Assembly: GCA_028641055.1 (NCBI GenBank)
Contig: JAPCYS010003698.1
Span: 124,001-188,000, forward strand
Direction: 5' to 3'
DNA length: 64,000 nt
DNA from: Alopecurus myosuroides
Lineage: Eukaryota; Streptophyta; Magnoliopsida; Poales; Poaceae
Made by a program: the position numbers and the translations under genes. Below are positions 1-10,846 of the stretch, one piece after another. How positions within the stretch are numbered: position 1 is the stretch's first letter; the number at the start of each line of letters is the position of its first letter. Under the pieces are notes generated by a model. It saw nothing but the letters and a program-made list of their open reading frames with translations, did not search any database and was not told the origin of the DNA.

Positions 1-1815
1 TCCGGAACAGGACCCCGAGGTCATAGCAGTTGCGGCAGCAATTGGATTGACTGTAGCGAGTGCCATGAAAAATGCGTCCGAGATGAATTTGACTCTTCGT
101 GCCTCGTTAGGCCTGGACGATGCGCAGTAGGTGAGGTAGCATTACAATATGTGCCGAATGGGCCTCTCGTCGAGCCTACGCAGGAAAAGAGTCTCCCACC
201 ACAAATGCGAAATCTGTTACGTTGGTACAATAATTTCATATCATGGGCCGCCAAAGAATATGTTTATGCGGATGTTACAGAGCAGCATCACACCAAACAG
301 GACTCTGTAACAGTTCATATGAGTGAATTGTTTCAGCTGTTCAATCTGCGCGAGCTCGACAAATCTATCCTGAGTTGTTACGTTCTGTAAGTGATTTATT
401 TCTACCTTATCTCGTTCTTCATTGCCTGCACTATATATATTTTCCTAACTATATTGTTGCGTACGCTATTATGCAGATTGAAGATTTAGGAATGCAAAAT
501 AAGAAACATCCATGATGTTGGGTTCATTGACCCACAAATCATTAATGGACATGTGTTACAAAATCACCCCGAAGACGTGGAGAAAGACTTGTACAATTTT
601 CTTACAAAGCATCAACTCAAAAGTCATATTCTATTTCCTTACCATTTTGGGTGAGTGTTTCTCTCTTTGCCCATTCTCTTTTGTTTACTCCATGCATGGT
701 ATGTCTAATCGATAAGTTATGCATGACTGTGCATGTAATGTGTCCGCAGGTTCCACTGGCTTCTGCTAAAAATTGAACTTCACACCTCCATAGTTTTTAT
801 CATGGACTCTATGAATTCGGATTCAAAGCATTGAGCCGACATGAGAAAAATGTTGCAAAAGTAATTATTTTCAATCATTTGCGCTCTATATCGATCGGTC
901 TCTTTTGTTCATTTCCTAATATGCAGTAGCTAATAACTCCCTTGTTCATTTAATTTTCTTTGCCCTGTAGAGTTTGGAGACGGTTCTCAGGAGAAATTGT
1001 CGGTGAATTCAAACATCAGCTAGAATTTAGAAGCTTAGTTAATGTGGATAAGCATCCACCGGGGACCAATCTATGTGGATACTATGTTTGTGAGAACATC
1101 CAAAGAGAAACCTCTGAGAGGAAGATGGAGGATAACGTGCGGAAGGCGACGGATAACTTGCGGAGGAATCTTAGTCCAGAAGCTCGCTTCCGACCAATTC
1201 AAGAGGAATTAGCAGGATTTTTCCTTAGGCATGTCATCGATCCTAAAGGAGAACACTATACGTCCGACGACGACCAATTCAAAAGGAATTAGCAGGATTT
1301 TTCCTTATGCATCTCCGAGATTGAAAGTTGTTCGAATTTGTGTATGGTCATCCATCGTAATTGTGTATGTAAACTTGTTCGAAGTTGTATAAGGTCACCC
1401 GAGATTGAATATATATTATATATTCCTATTGAATTCTTCTTATTTGAAATTTCATATGCATATATATAGTAGCGTAGAATATATATGTGTACTGAAACTT
1501 CATCAAAATTAAAATAAAACACAAAATAAAATATATAAGAAATAAAACAAAACAAATTAAAAAGAAACCAGGTTTAGGGGGGCTAAAACCCTAAACCTGC
1601 GGAGGAGGCCTTTAGTCCTGGTTAGCCACGAGAACCGGGACTAAAGGTCATCCGCCCCAACGGACTCCTGGCGCCCACGTGGACGGGCCTTTAGTCCCGG
1701 TTCGTAAGAGTCGCGACTAAAGGGGGGCCTTTAGTTGCGCATATTTAGTCCCGGTTGCATGACCGGGATAAATGGCCTTTGCGAACCGGGACTAAAGGCC
1801 TATTTTCTACCAGTG
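1..1815 (+). mobile_element. CACTA (En/Spm) transposon, 3' part
   Basis: The right-hand part of a CACTA element; its left end lies before the window. Seen: a fragmented C48-type peptidase gene at 151-1290, then an AT-rich stretch, then subterminal repeats at 1575-1800 with several forward and reverse copies of the TTTAGTCCCGGTT motif. The terminus is the degenerate CTATTTTCTACCAGTG ending at 1815, against the usual CTACTAGTG. Known: such TAGTCCCGG-rich ends and a peptidase gene at the 3' side are typical of Triticeae CACTA elements. The transposase (TNP2) gene is not in the window. Inference: an old, inactive copy. Confidence 0.8.
151..1290 (+). pseudogene. C48 (Ulp1-like) peptidase of CACTA element, broken
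   Basis: A multi-exon gene encoding the cysteine-peptidase-like domain carried by many plant CACTA elements. Exon 151-386 (...ELDKSILSCYV) ends at a GTAAGT donor. Exon 477-650 (RNIHDVGFIDPQIINGH) runs between CAG and GTGAGT. Exon 750 onward starts FHWLLLKIE and reaches IVFIMDS, and the last exon from about 970 holds GTNLCGYYVCE. The expected triad (His of FHW, Asp of MDS, Cys of NLCGYY) is all present. An in-frame TAG at 487-489 and a stop shortly after MDS break the frame. Codons upstream of 151 (from about base 1) look like the same gene, also interrupted by a stop. Function in the family is unproven; it may process or deSUMOylate a transposition protein. Confidence 0.75.
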
Positions 1816-1949
1816 AGGTGTTTTATAGTAGAACAGATTCGAAGCAGATGCGATACCAGTGCTCCAAAATGATGCTTTTCTGTTACTAAAGTTAACTCCA
1901 GAACAGAAAAGGCAGGAAGCCATGCTATCTGTTGGGAAAAGCTCCCTAG

Positions 1950-3197
1950 CACTACAGGAAAAAGGTTAGACGCCGACGGCAAAAGGTATGCCGACGGCTT
2001 TTAGTCGGGGCCGTCGGCATACAAGGAGGTAGCTCTTTTCACGTTGCTAAACAACTTGAATGTTAACTCTTTGTGTGTTGTTGAGCAATGGTTTCATGGT
2101 TCTGTTGTCGTGCAGGCCCTATTGGAGGTTGCTGTGGCGCTGGTGGAAGTTGATGCAGCGGCGGCAGCAAGGGAGAGAGTTGGCGCTGGAACAAGTTTAG
2201 GTACATTCTGGGGAGCAGAAGCAGAGCATTCTCACATGCTACTAGGTATGTAATTGTGTTGAGGTCCTCAATTTTCATGATCATCATGATGGTGCTACCT
2301 ATCGATATAAGAGTATACTTTGTGATGTTCTTGATTCATGAGCGCTTAATGAATGACATGAGGTGGTGGAGTTCGTTTATTTTTTATCTTTGGCAGGCAT
2401 TTGATACATGCTTTCTTAAATCTGCAATGTACCATTTTGTACTGAATAGAACTCTTGGATATTACTTGTGTGTTGGCTGCATGTTAAATCCTTTTTTTCA
2501 TGTTAATAATCCAAACAACTTAAAACTTAAGGTGTTTGTGTGTAGTGCTGAGCACACTCGCTTCCTGGATTCGTCGTGTAGGTAATGGATCAGCCTTGGT
2601 GGGCAGGTGGAGGCGATTGTGGTGGTTGCGCGTGAGTGTTTGTTTGCCGCTATGATTCCTCATTGGGTGTAAATAAATGCTTGTCACTTTGATTGGCCTG
2701 TAGAATCATGTTTAATTGTGTAATTGCATGGTTTTTTTTTTTTGATTCTGGTCAGAAGCTACGCCGACGGCAAAAGCCGTGGGCATACATCAAAAAGCCG
2801 TCGGCATAGCTCCAGACGCGCAGAGCGATGCTGTCGGCATACCTCCTTTGGCCGTAGGCATAGCTCGCACAACGAAGCCACCAATGTTGCCACGTGTCTA
2901 TCGAGGCCGTAGGCATATGCTAAAAGGCCGTCGGCATAGCTCCATCCGCGAACGTTGCAAGGGTGCCACGTGGCACAGTTTAACCGTCGGCATAGCTCTG
3001 TTTGGCCATCGGCATAGATCTATGCCGACGGCTTTTCTATGCTGACGGCCTTTTGGAGCTATGCCTACGAAGAAGTTGACGACGGCATTTTGCCGTATAG
3101 GCATATAGTTTTGCCGTCGGCATAGCTATAAGCCGACGGCTTTTAGGCCTAAGCCGACGGTATCTGGCCGTCGGCATATAACCTGTTTCCTGTAGTG
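1950..3197. mobile_element. Short non-autonomous CACTA element
   Basis: Ends are CACTACAGGAAAAAGG (1950) and CCTGTTTCCTGTAGTG (ending 3197), imperfect inverted repeats beginning with CACTA. The outer 100 bp on the left and about 430 bp on the right hold many copies of GCCGTCGGCATA in both orientations, the usual layout of transposase-binding repeats. The 1.25-kb interior (2040-2760) has only short ORFs and no recognised domain. The flanking trinucleotides (TAG before, ATA after) do not match cleanly, so the target duplication is decayed or absent. It needs transposase from elsewhere. Confidence 0.75.
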
Positions 3198-3239
3198 ATA
3201 GGGTACCTGGCGTCCCGTTCTTCGGTTGTATAAAAATGG

Positions 3240-3350
3240 AATAACTCATAAACACGTCACATAAATATTTCAATAAACAAAATGATAAATAAATTAGAAT
3301 AATTTGATAAACACGTCACATAAATATTTCAATAAAAATGATAAATAATT
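3240..3350. repeat. Direct duplication of about 60 bp
   Basis: The segment with AACACGTCACATAAATATTT, then CAATAAA and ATGATAAAT, occurs at about 3250-3290 and again at about 3309-3348 with few differences. It lies just downstream of the F-box pseudogene (minus strand) and is AT-rich. Confidence 0.7.
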
Positions 3351-3366
3351 CGAGGATTGTGCACAG

Positions 3367-4262
3367 CTAGCAGGCGAGAGCACGCACCGTAAAATAGGTA
3401 GTTGTTATGTACAGATGTAGGACAGAGACGTTCCCGTTCTTCGTTAGGGTAAGGTAACGCAGGAACCAGTTCTCACCAAACCCGACATATGGTATGATGC
3501 ACCAGAGATCCTCCACCATCGGCGCTGAGAAGGACACATTGAAACCTTTGTCGGTGCAGACGCCCATGGTGAGCTGCTTAAGCACAGGGGCATCAATGTC
3601 GACGTCAGTCGGGTTGCCGTTCACCACAAGCTCCTCAATCGTGGGTGAGTGACACGCCCTTGGCCGAGACCCACTCGAGAAACCTTCAACACGCGCAGGC
3701 GAGGGAACCTATGGATCAGCTCTGACGGGTCACATCGGATAGCCTCTCCAGGTGAGGAAATTCAGCGCCCCCGCCCGGCAACATAATAGACAGGTTCCCT
3801 AAGTGCAGTTTGACCGAGGTGGCGCCCTGGAAGCAGGCCGGGGATCTCGATCGGAACATCACGATCTTGAATGTTGCCCTCGAGGCGGAAGACCAGCTCC
3901 GCCGGCGCAAGCCGCGCCGCGCCATGGAGCAGGGTGGCCACGCGGGCGGGGTCCATAACCATGTGCTCTTCCGGAATGTCTACCTCGAGGAGGGACAGAG
4001 CGGGACAGGCGACCTGGCCGAGGGCGGCCCTGAGCGCGTCAGCAGATATGTCACGGAAGGAGAGCTCGGGGAGGTGCCTCCAGAGGCCGCGCCACCGCCG
4101 TGAGACGCCGCTCGTGTGGGCGGCTGCGCGGGCGCAGCGGAGGCGGACGAGTATCTGGTGCAGCATCTCATCCGGAAGGGCGCTGATCCGGTCCAACCCG
4201 CCCGGCGGCCGGCGACGGCGGCCAGGTCCAGGCGTCGGTAGCGAGCCCGGCCGGACCTCCAT
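3367..4262 (-). pseudogene. F-box/LRR-type protein, frameshifted
   Basis: Read on the minus strand from ATG at 4262. The first 60 residues hold an F-box (DRISALPDEMLHQILVRL, then VSRRWRGLWRHLPEL), which in intact proteins binds SKP1 in an SCF ubiquitin ligase. The leucine-rich part follows but changes frame: LSLLEVDIPEEH in the first frame, then FQGATSVKLHLGNLSIMLPG in a second at about 3850-3730, HRFPRLRVLKVSRVGL in another at about 3700-3660, and TDVDIDAPVLKQL in a further one at 3627-3367. At least three frameshifts and a lost C-terminus mean it cannot make a full F-box/FBD-type protein. Introns could explain one shift but no splice sites fit well. Confidence 0.8.
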
Positions 4263-4708
4263 CTCACAGCTCTCTCAGGCGGCCACGGCGGCCAGGTCCC
4301 AATGCAAGAAGCAGCGCAGGTACGAATGGAATAAAGGAGCCTCTCTCTCGCATTTGGGGAAGATGGAGGAGTTTTTTTTTTAGATGGCGGCAGGCATATT
4401 CGTTTAATTGAAGGCCTTCCATTGGAGGGAGAAGCGGCACCAATTGATTGGAGCAGATACGAATCGTCACCGATTAAAGGCCAAGGTGACCTCCATCAAG
4501 TCGTGTAACGGACGACCTAGCGAGCGACCTAGAGGCGATCTAGGGTTTGGCGACTTCGGCGGCGATCACCTCCGACGAAGGATCTCGAGCCCGATCACCT
4601 CTCAGCTAAGCCGATCCTTCCCGTTCGGGCTGACCAAGGGGCTGTCCTACCCGGCCTTGACAACGAGGGAACGCTCGCATGGGGTGCAGATGGGAAGCAG
4701 ACGCAACG

Positions 4709-6050
4709 ATGGCGGAGGGTACCGTGAAGGAACCTAAGGTGTTTGAAGTAGATGAACTTCTGAAAAAGAAGAAGCTGAGCGACGCGTAGCGTGATGACGA
4801 CTTCCTGGCGAAGGCAGGGCGTGACGATCTGCTGGAGGTTAAGTGGATGGCCGTGGCCAAGCTATTTACACCATGAGGGTGGCATGGAATTGTGCGAAGG
4901 AAGTATTTTTTAGGAAGGTGGAAAAGAACATGTTCATTATCCAAGCAACTTGTCTCGGGACTGGAACCGTATCATGGATGATGGACCTTGGCTCTTCCGG
5001 GAGTGTGCGCTCATGATTGAGAAATTTGATGGAGCAACAGCAATACCGTCGATGTTACCGAACCGCATCCAAGCGTGGATTCATATTCACCTTATTCCTC
5101 CGCTTTACCGGACAGAGTACTGAAATTGCTAGCAGCAAAGGTGGGAGAGCTGGTAAAGGTGGAGCCGAGGGTGGCTTCAGTTGGCAATGGCGAATTCCAT
5201 AGGGCAAGGGTGTATCTGATGGCGGACAAACCCTTGCAACGTGTGGTCACTTCTACGCCAGAGGGGAGCGAGAGCATGCTGTTTTTAGTGAAGTACGAGA
5301 AGATCTCAAAGTTTTGCAATGCATGTGTGGAATAATGGGTCACGAACATGTGGAGTGTGGCTCTGGGGAGTTTGTGGATGATGATCCGCAATATGGAGAC
5401 TGGATGCTCGCTATGGAGCATGCCTGGCATCCAAGTACGCTGCGGCTGTGGAGGGGCTACGGCCAGAACCGAGACAATGGGAACTTTGGACGTGGTGGTC
5501 CGAGTGAGCGCGGAGGACGTTCAGTTGGGCGTGGTGGCAGCGCGCGCACAACAGGACATCATAGCAGAGGCCGGGAAGGAGTGTGGAGGGAGCGGGAGAC
5601 CACGACTGTTCTCACTAAGAACAATGGGAAAAAGCGCAACTCGGGTGAAGCCGGGGTGGAAGGTGACAGCGAGGCCTTGTGTGATACTGCATCAAGTCCT
5701 CTTAAGGCGGTGGAGGAGTGCCAGGAAAGGGAACGGGAGAAGCCGCTAGCGCAGAAAAGCTTGAACATGGACCATACAAATGCGCTGGCAATGGTGCCAG
5801 TTCCCCCGCTGCCACCACAGTACGTGAAGAACAAAAAGAGGCAGAGGAAAGTTGGGGACTTGGATGTGACGAGCAGCAGCACGAACAATTCAAAGGCGGT
5901 CTCCATGGTGGAGAGCCACCCACAACAACGAGTTGCTCGACGTGGAACTGTCGTAGGCTTGGCAACGCCGCGACAGTTAAAGAACTCCACGATTTCGCGA
6001 GGAGTGTTGCCCCCTCGATTATGTGTGTGTTGGAAACTCAAGTACAGAGG
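4709..6050 (+). pseudogene. LINE ORF1 (gag-like, DUF4283 and CCHC zinc knuckle)
   Basis: ATG at 4709 (MAEGTVKEPKVFEVDELL) fits a LINE ORF1 start. Stops follow early (KLSDA then TAG). The RNA-binding domain region is seen at about 4860-5300 in changing frames (RVLKLLAAKVGELVKVEPRV, HRARVYLMADKP). The zinc knuckle continues across a frameshift near 5325 as FCNAC then CGIMGHEHVECG. The tail to about 6050 is a basic, Gly/Arg/Ser-rich region. In the family this protein coats LINE RNA; here it is broken. Confidence 0.75.
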
Positions 6051-6196
6051 TCCAGGGTAGAAGGGTTACGACATACATTAGGTTATGATTACGCTTTTCC
6101 TGTAAGTAGTTCGGGCCACAGTGGGGGACTCGGTATATTCTGGAATGAGGAATAAACTTGGAAATTTTACTATACTCGCAGTATCATATTGATGTT
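5925..6196 (+). pseudogene. LINE ORF2, endonuclease N-terminal part
   Basis: Starts at about TSCSTWNCRRLGNAATVKEL, the usual beginning of an AP-endonuclease-like domain, overlapping the end of ORF1 in another frame. VLETQV holds the expected catalytic Glu. A TAA at 6153-6155 and a frameshift follow, then YHIDV immediately before the CACTA insertion at 6197. The domain resumes at 8754. Confidence 0.75.
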
Positions 6197-6602
6197 CACT
6201 AGTAGAAAAAAGGCCTTCCATACGCCCCCATCAGTCCCCAAACGTCGCGCACCGTGACTAATGAGTCTTTAGTCCCGGGTCGGGAGGAGACCCGGGACAG
6301 AAGGTCATACGTCGCGGGTTGGGAAGCGCGTTGAGGCGCGTGGAGGGCATTAATTCCGGTTGGCGTCGCCACCCGGGACTAATGGTTCCCGGCCGATGAC
6401 CTCCCTGCCTTTAGTCCCGATTGGCCTGGCCACCCGGGACTAAAGATCAAACTTCTCGCCTCCCGCGCGGCGGTTTTTATTTCACGAGCGAGGCAGAAGG
6501 GCGCCATTCCACAACGCGCGTCGGAGTCTCTGTTTCGTCCCTGCTCTCTTCTATGTACTGTCTTCCTCCTCATCTCTTCGATCTTCACCAAGCACACACG
6601 CC

Positions 6603-7301
6603 ATGGCTGAAGTTTGGGAGGAATACCAAGGTCCCACACCATGCGGCAAGCTTCTCGACGTGTGCTACACCAACAGTTGCGAGAGGCTGCCCGGTGCTCT
6701 TGGTTATTTAACCAATCTCTATTTCGCCTCTCCCGATGAACACCGGTTCTTCGGGCTTGATCTGGAGTACACGGCGAATCAGAGAGATGTTGCCGTCATC
6801 CAGATTGCGTTCAAGGAGTCGGTGTTGATCTTCCAATGGTCAAGGTAACGCACACGTACAATCTTGCATCTTCGATTTTTTTGTTGCATGTGAAGAATAC
6901 ATGTGTTGCAACATATCTAACACGTATCAAATTTTTGTTGTTGCAGTAGTTCAAAGTATTGTCCGGCCCTTGTTGATTTTCTTGTCAACATGGGGTTTGA
7001 CTTTTGCAGCGTTGACATCACGCAAGACCGTCCGAAGTTGATGCGCTTGGGTATTATGATACCTGAAGATCACTACATTGATCTTCAGAATCTTATCCAG
7101 TTGAAGGGGCCAAAGATCGGGATGGCTGTCATGGCAACTGCCTTCATCCACGAGGGCTAAGAAAGGATGAAGTCTGATTTCCCCTCGAAGAATCACCGTT
7201 ATTGGGAGAAGACCCCACTGGACTTGACGAACGTCAAGTATGCAGCCATAGATGCATATGTCTCCTGCGAGTTGTTCCGCATCTACTCGACGGAGCCATA
7301 G
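6603..7301 (+). pseudogene. DEDD 3'-5' exonuclease (RNase D/WRN-like), CACTA cargo
   Basis: Two exons: 6603-6844 and 6947-7301, with a GTAACG donor and a TTGTTGCAG acceptor; the phase matches. Exo I is FFGLDLEYT (the D-x-E pair), followed by VAVIQIAF. The middle part reads DRPKLMRLGI and HYIDLQNL. Exo III is KYAAIDAYVSCELFRIY, with Tyr and Asp spaced as in the DEDDy subgroup. Length about 198 residues is near that of plant WRN-like exonucleases, so almost the whole domain was captured, intron included. One in-frame TAA (7158-7160, FIHEG-stop-ERMK) breaks it; the frame continues correctly after it. ATG at 6603 was chosen because it follows a CT-rich leader and precedes the conserved region. 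Inference: a host gene captured by a CACTA and then amplified with it. Confidence 0.8.
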
Positions 7302-7682
7302 ATGTATGCATGTAATGGGTTATCTTAGTATATATATATGTAATGGATATCTTTTGTTATGTAATGTTCCGTATTGTGAGACTTATGTAATGGATATCTT
7401 TTGTTATCACTTGTCTTTTGTTATCACTTGTCTTTTGTTGTTCATAAAAACTATGTGTGAGACTTATTTTATTTGTGATTTAGTTATCACTTGTCTTTTG
7501 TTGTTCATAAAACTATTTTTGTTTCCTATAGTTTTAAATGACTTGGATATTATTTCTATATTAATTCCTAGCTATACTATTTCTATATTATGTCAAACAC
7601 ACGTTTCAAAACAAGCAAAAAAACAAAAACACATCAAGAAAACAAAACAGAAAAACTACAGATTCTATATATCTGCTAACAA

Positions 7683-8150
7683 AAAATTAGTATTATTGTT
7701 CTTCATTTTTTGATATATTATTTATATTATTAAGATTTTAAAATGAATTAGTATTATTGTTCTTCATTTTTTGATATATTATTTGTATTATTAAGATTTT
7801 AAAATGAATTAGTATTATTGTTCTTCATTTTTTGATATATTATTTGTACTATTAAGATTTGAAAATGAATTAGTATTATTGTTCTTCATTTTTTGATATA
7901 TTATTTGTATTATTAAGATTTGAAAATGAATTAGTATTATTGTTCTTCATTTTTTGATATATTATTTGTATTATTAAGATTTTAAAATGAATTAGTATTA
8001 TTGTTCTTCATTTTTTGATATATTATTTGTATTATTAAGATTTTAAAATGAATTAGTATTATTGTTCTTCATTTTTTGATATATTATTTGTATTATTAAG
8101 ATTTTAAAATGAATTAGTATTATTGTTTAATTTTTGATATATTATTTGTA
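7683..8150. repeat. Tandem array, 61-bp unit, about 7.5 copies
   Basis: Units contain TTAGTATTATTGTTCTTC followed by TTTTTGATATATTATTTG and TATTATTAAGATT. Copies start about every 61 bases from 7686 to 8114; the last is shortened. Copies differ by only one or two bases each, so the array is recent compared with its surroundings. It lies between the exonuclease gene and the 5S-like block of the CACTA. Confidence 0.92.
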
Positions 8151-8336
8151 TTTTTAGAAATAATACAAATTAAAAGTTAAAGTTTATTTATTTATTCAAA
8201 ATAATTAATTACATCATTACTTTTGTTTATTAAAAGATTTATTTGAAATTCAGACAATAAAGAAATGTGGCATCGACCAACATGTTAATAGGATTGATAT
8301 GATACTAGTATCACATACATACGTGCGAAACACTTG

Positions 8337-8416
8337 GATGCGGGACGGGATGGAACTCGGAAGTTAAGCGTGCTAGTGCTAGAGTAGTGGGAGGATGGGT
8401 GACCGAGCGGGAAGTT
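8337..8416 (+). other. 5S rRNA-like segment (internal Pol III promoter part) in CACTA
   Basis: The stretch matches plant 5S rRNA from about nucleotide 40 to 105: GAACTCGGAAGTTAAGCGTG, then AGAGTAGT, then AGGATGGGTGACC, then GGGAAGT, in the right order and spacing. A GGATGCG like the 5S start lies just upstream, with about 30 bases missing between. The A box, intermediate element and C box of the type 1 Pol III promoter are all in the kept part. The strand points to the 3' end of the element, 334 bases away. It is not a complete 5S gene. Similar blocks are at 46095-46160 and 60014-60076. Confidence 0.8.
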
Positions 8417-8753
8417 TGACTATGAGTAAGTAATTTGACTAGAGATAATTGTAGTTAGACACTAGGCAAATAATACAAATTCTGAAAAAAAAAGGGAGTG
8501 AAAAAAAGGGAGTGAAAAATAATTAGAAACCAAATGAATTAAAAAAATTACGAAATAAATCTAGTCCCGGTACTAAATGTCCTCCGCCTCCCGGCTCCGC
8601 CACCCGCCCACGTGGACGGGCCTTTAGTCCCGGTTCGCAGTCGGCGCGACTATAGAGTGGGGTCTTTAGTCGCGCATTGCTAGTCCCGGTTGTGCGGCCG
8701 GGACTACTGGCCCTGGCGAACCGGGACTAGAGGCCTATTTTCAACCAGCGGTT

Positions 8754-10846
8754 ATTGTCACGGAGGCGGGGATGGCGCCGTGGAGACTGACCTATGTGTA
8801 CGCGGAAGCCCAGACGAGTGAGAGATATAAAACGTGGGACATGTTAAAGTTCATTAAAGCATCGTCAGACCTCCCATGGGTGTGTATGGGGGACTCTAAT
8901 GAAGTATTACATCGATCGGAACATGTGGGAGTGCAGGAAAGGAGCTATGCTCAGACTGCAGGTTTCCGAGAGATGGTAGATGTATGTGGCCTCAACGATC
9001 TTGGATTTGATGGGCACAATTGGACTTTCGAGAAGAGGGTGACCGGAGGCACATATTTCCGAGTTCGTCTTGATAGAGGACTGGCAACTACGGACTGGAG
9101 CGAGCGGTTTCCACTTGCGGTGGTCCGGAACATGACAGCAGCATCTTCGGATCATGGGCACGGTGTCCGAGACCAAAGGGGTGTTTCAAATATGAGATGA
9201 TGTGAGAGGACCATGAGGATTTCACTCCTATGGTCGCCCAAGTGTGGCAGCCGAAGGGGGCTGCATCGACAGCGGAGGAGCTACGTGAGAAGCTCGCTAG
9301 TTTTGTAGGTGATCTAGATGGCTGGGGAAGGTCGACGTTTGGACATGTCTGGCTAGAGCTAGGGAGGCTCAAGAAGGAGCTAAAAAATCTGCAAGGGGCG
9401 CCGGGCAGACTCGGACCTACGCATGCGGAAATTAAATTACGGACCGAACCGTAGAGCTCAATCACCGTGAGGAAGTGATGTAGCAGCAGCGATCCAGGGT
9501 ACAATGGCTGGCAGCAGGAGATAAGAATACAAAGTTTTTTCACTTACGGGCTAGCCAGAGAAAGAGGAAGAATAGGATTGCACAACTGAGGAAACCATTC
9601 GGCCAAGTTACACGAGACAAAGGGGAGATAAGGGAGCGGACAACGACATTTTATTAGCAACTCTACACTTCGGAGGGGACAGAGAATATGGAGGAGGTTC
9701 TGGGCACAGTACCTAACAAAGTATCATCAGCTATGAATGATAAACTAGTAGTTCCGTTTTCAGAAACAGAGGTTAAGACTGCATTGTTCCAGATGTTCCC
9801 AGCCAAGGCACCGGGGCCTGATGGATTTCCAGCTCACTTCTTCCAGAGGTACTGGGATCTATGCGGAGTGGAGGTGACGGCAGTAGTATTGCGGATACTA
9901 AGGGGAGAAGATGACCTGAAGCAGATTAACGACACCTATGTTGTACTGATTCCCAAGGTGGCGAGTCCCGAGGAGCTGGGACAATTCTATCCAACCAGCC
10001 TATGTAATGTAATTTATAAAGTTGCGTCAAAGGTGGCAGCAAACAGGCTCAGCGTGATTTTGCCTCAGATCATTTCAGAGGAGCAGTCCGCCTTTGTTCC
10101 AGGAAGATTGATTACTGACAACATTATCACAACATACGAATGTTTACATTTTAGGAAGAAGAAACGATAAAAAAATCTGCAATGTTGTGCTCTAAAGTTG
10201 GACATGAAGAAGGCCTATGATCGAGTGGAGTGGAGCTACCTTAGATCTATCATGCTAAAGTTTGGTTTCCACACGTTATTGGTGGAGATGATCATGCACT
10301 TAGTCACATCAGTGTCCTTTTCGATCCTATTTAATAGTGATCGAACAAAGAGTTTTACCCCATCTAGAGGGATACGGCAAGGGGAACCTATTTCCCCCTA
10401 TTTGTTCCTATTGGCATCGGAGGGCCTCTCGTGCCTCTTAAAAACAAGAATTGAGTCATCGAACTTAAGTGGAATTAAAGTGCCGACATCAGCCCCGGTG
10501 GTGAGTCACTTACACTTTGCGGATAACAACCTGCTGCTTTTCAGGGCGAACAGGGAGAATGCTATGGAGATTAAAGATGTACTGGAAAAATACTGCATGG
10601 CGTCGGGCAGCAGGTAAACATGGAGAAATCCTCTATTCACTTTGCCAAGGGGTGTAATCAAATGATCAGAGATTAAATAAAGGACTTGTTGGATGTCCAT
10701 AATGAGGCTCCGAGTGAAAAGTATCTAGGGATGCCATCGGACGTGGGTGTGGCCACCAATGGTGCTTTCAAATATATTAAGGACATAATTTGGAATTAAG
10801 TTCAGGGATAGATGGAGATGCTCCTATCTACTGGAGGACAGGAGGT
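8754..10846 (+). pseudogene. LINE ORF2, endonuclease C-terminus and reverse transcriptase
   Basis: Resumes at IVTEAGMAPWRLTYVYAEAQ. Endonuclease motifs follow: WVCMGDSNEVL, FTFEKR-like NWTFEKRVTGG, and SSDHGH (catalytic Asp-His). The reverse transcriptase starts near KAPGPDGF (about 9800), with a stop at 10168. Motif A is DMKKAYDRVEWSYL (10201 on), followed by IRQGEPISPYLFLL. The YADD-type motif C reads FADN at about 10512, so the second catalytic Asp is Asn. More stops occur near 10670 and 10800. The protein breaks at STGGQEV where the LTR element inserted. Confidence 0.85.

Larger units (their letters stand above)
6197..8750 (+). mobile_element. CACTA element with captured exonuclease gene
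   Basis: Begins CACTAGTAGAAAAAAGGCC (6197) and ends with the degenerate CTATTTTCAACCAGCG (8750). The trinucleotide GTT lies on both sides (6194-6196 and 8751-8753), the 3-bp target duplication expected for CACTA. TAGTCCCGG-type subterminal repeats fill about 6215-6450 and 8560-8740. Inside: a two-exon DEDD exonuclease gene (6603-7301), a 61-bp tandem array (7683-8150) and a 5S-rRNA-like block (8337-8416). No transposase is encoded, so it is non-autonomous. It sits in the endonuclease domain of the LINE. Confidence 0.88.

Noticed and set aside
1950..3197. Matching 3-bp target duplication for the short CACTA
   Set aside because: Flanks are TAG and ATA; only a shifted, imperfect match, so not claimed.
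7252..7713. 153-codon ORF after the exonuclease
   Set aside because: Starts inside the exonuclease exon in another frame and continues into AT-rich non-coding DNA.
7683..8150. CRISPR-like array
   Set aside because: Repeats are directly adjacent 61-bp units without unique spacers, in a plant transposon.
8337..8416. Functional 5S rRNA gene
   Set aside because: The 5' third and 3' end of 5S are missing or rearranged and there is no T-run terminator in place; only the promoter-containing middle is kept.
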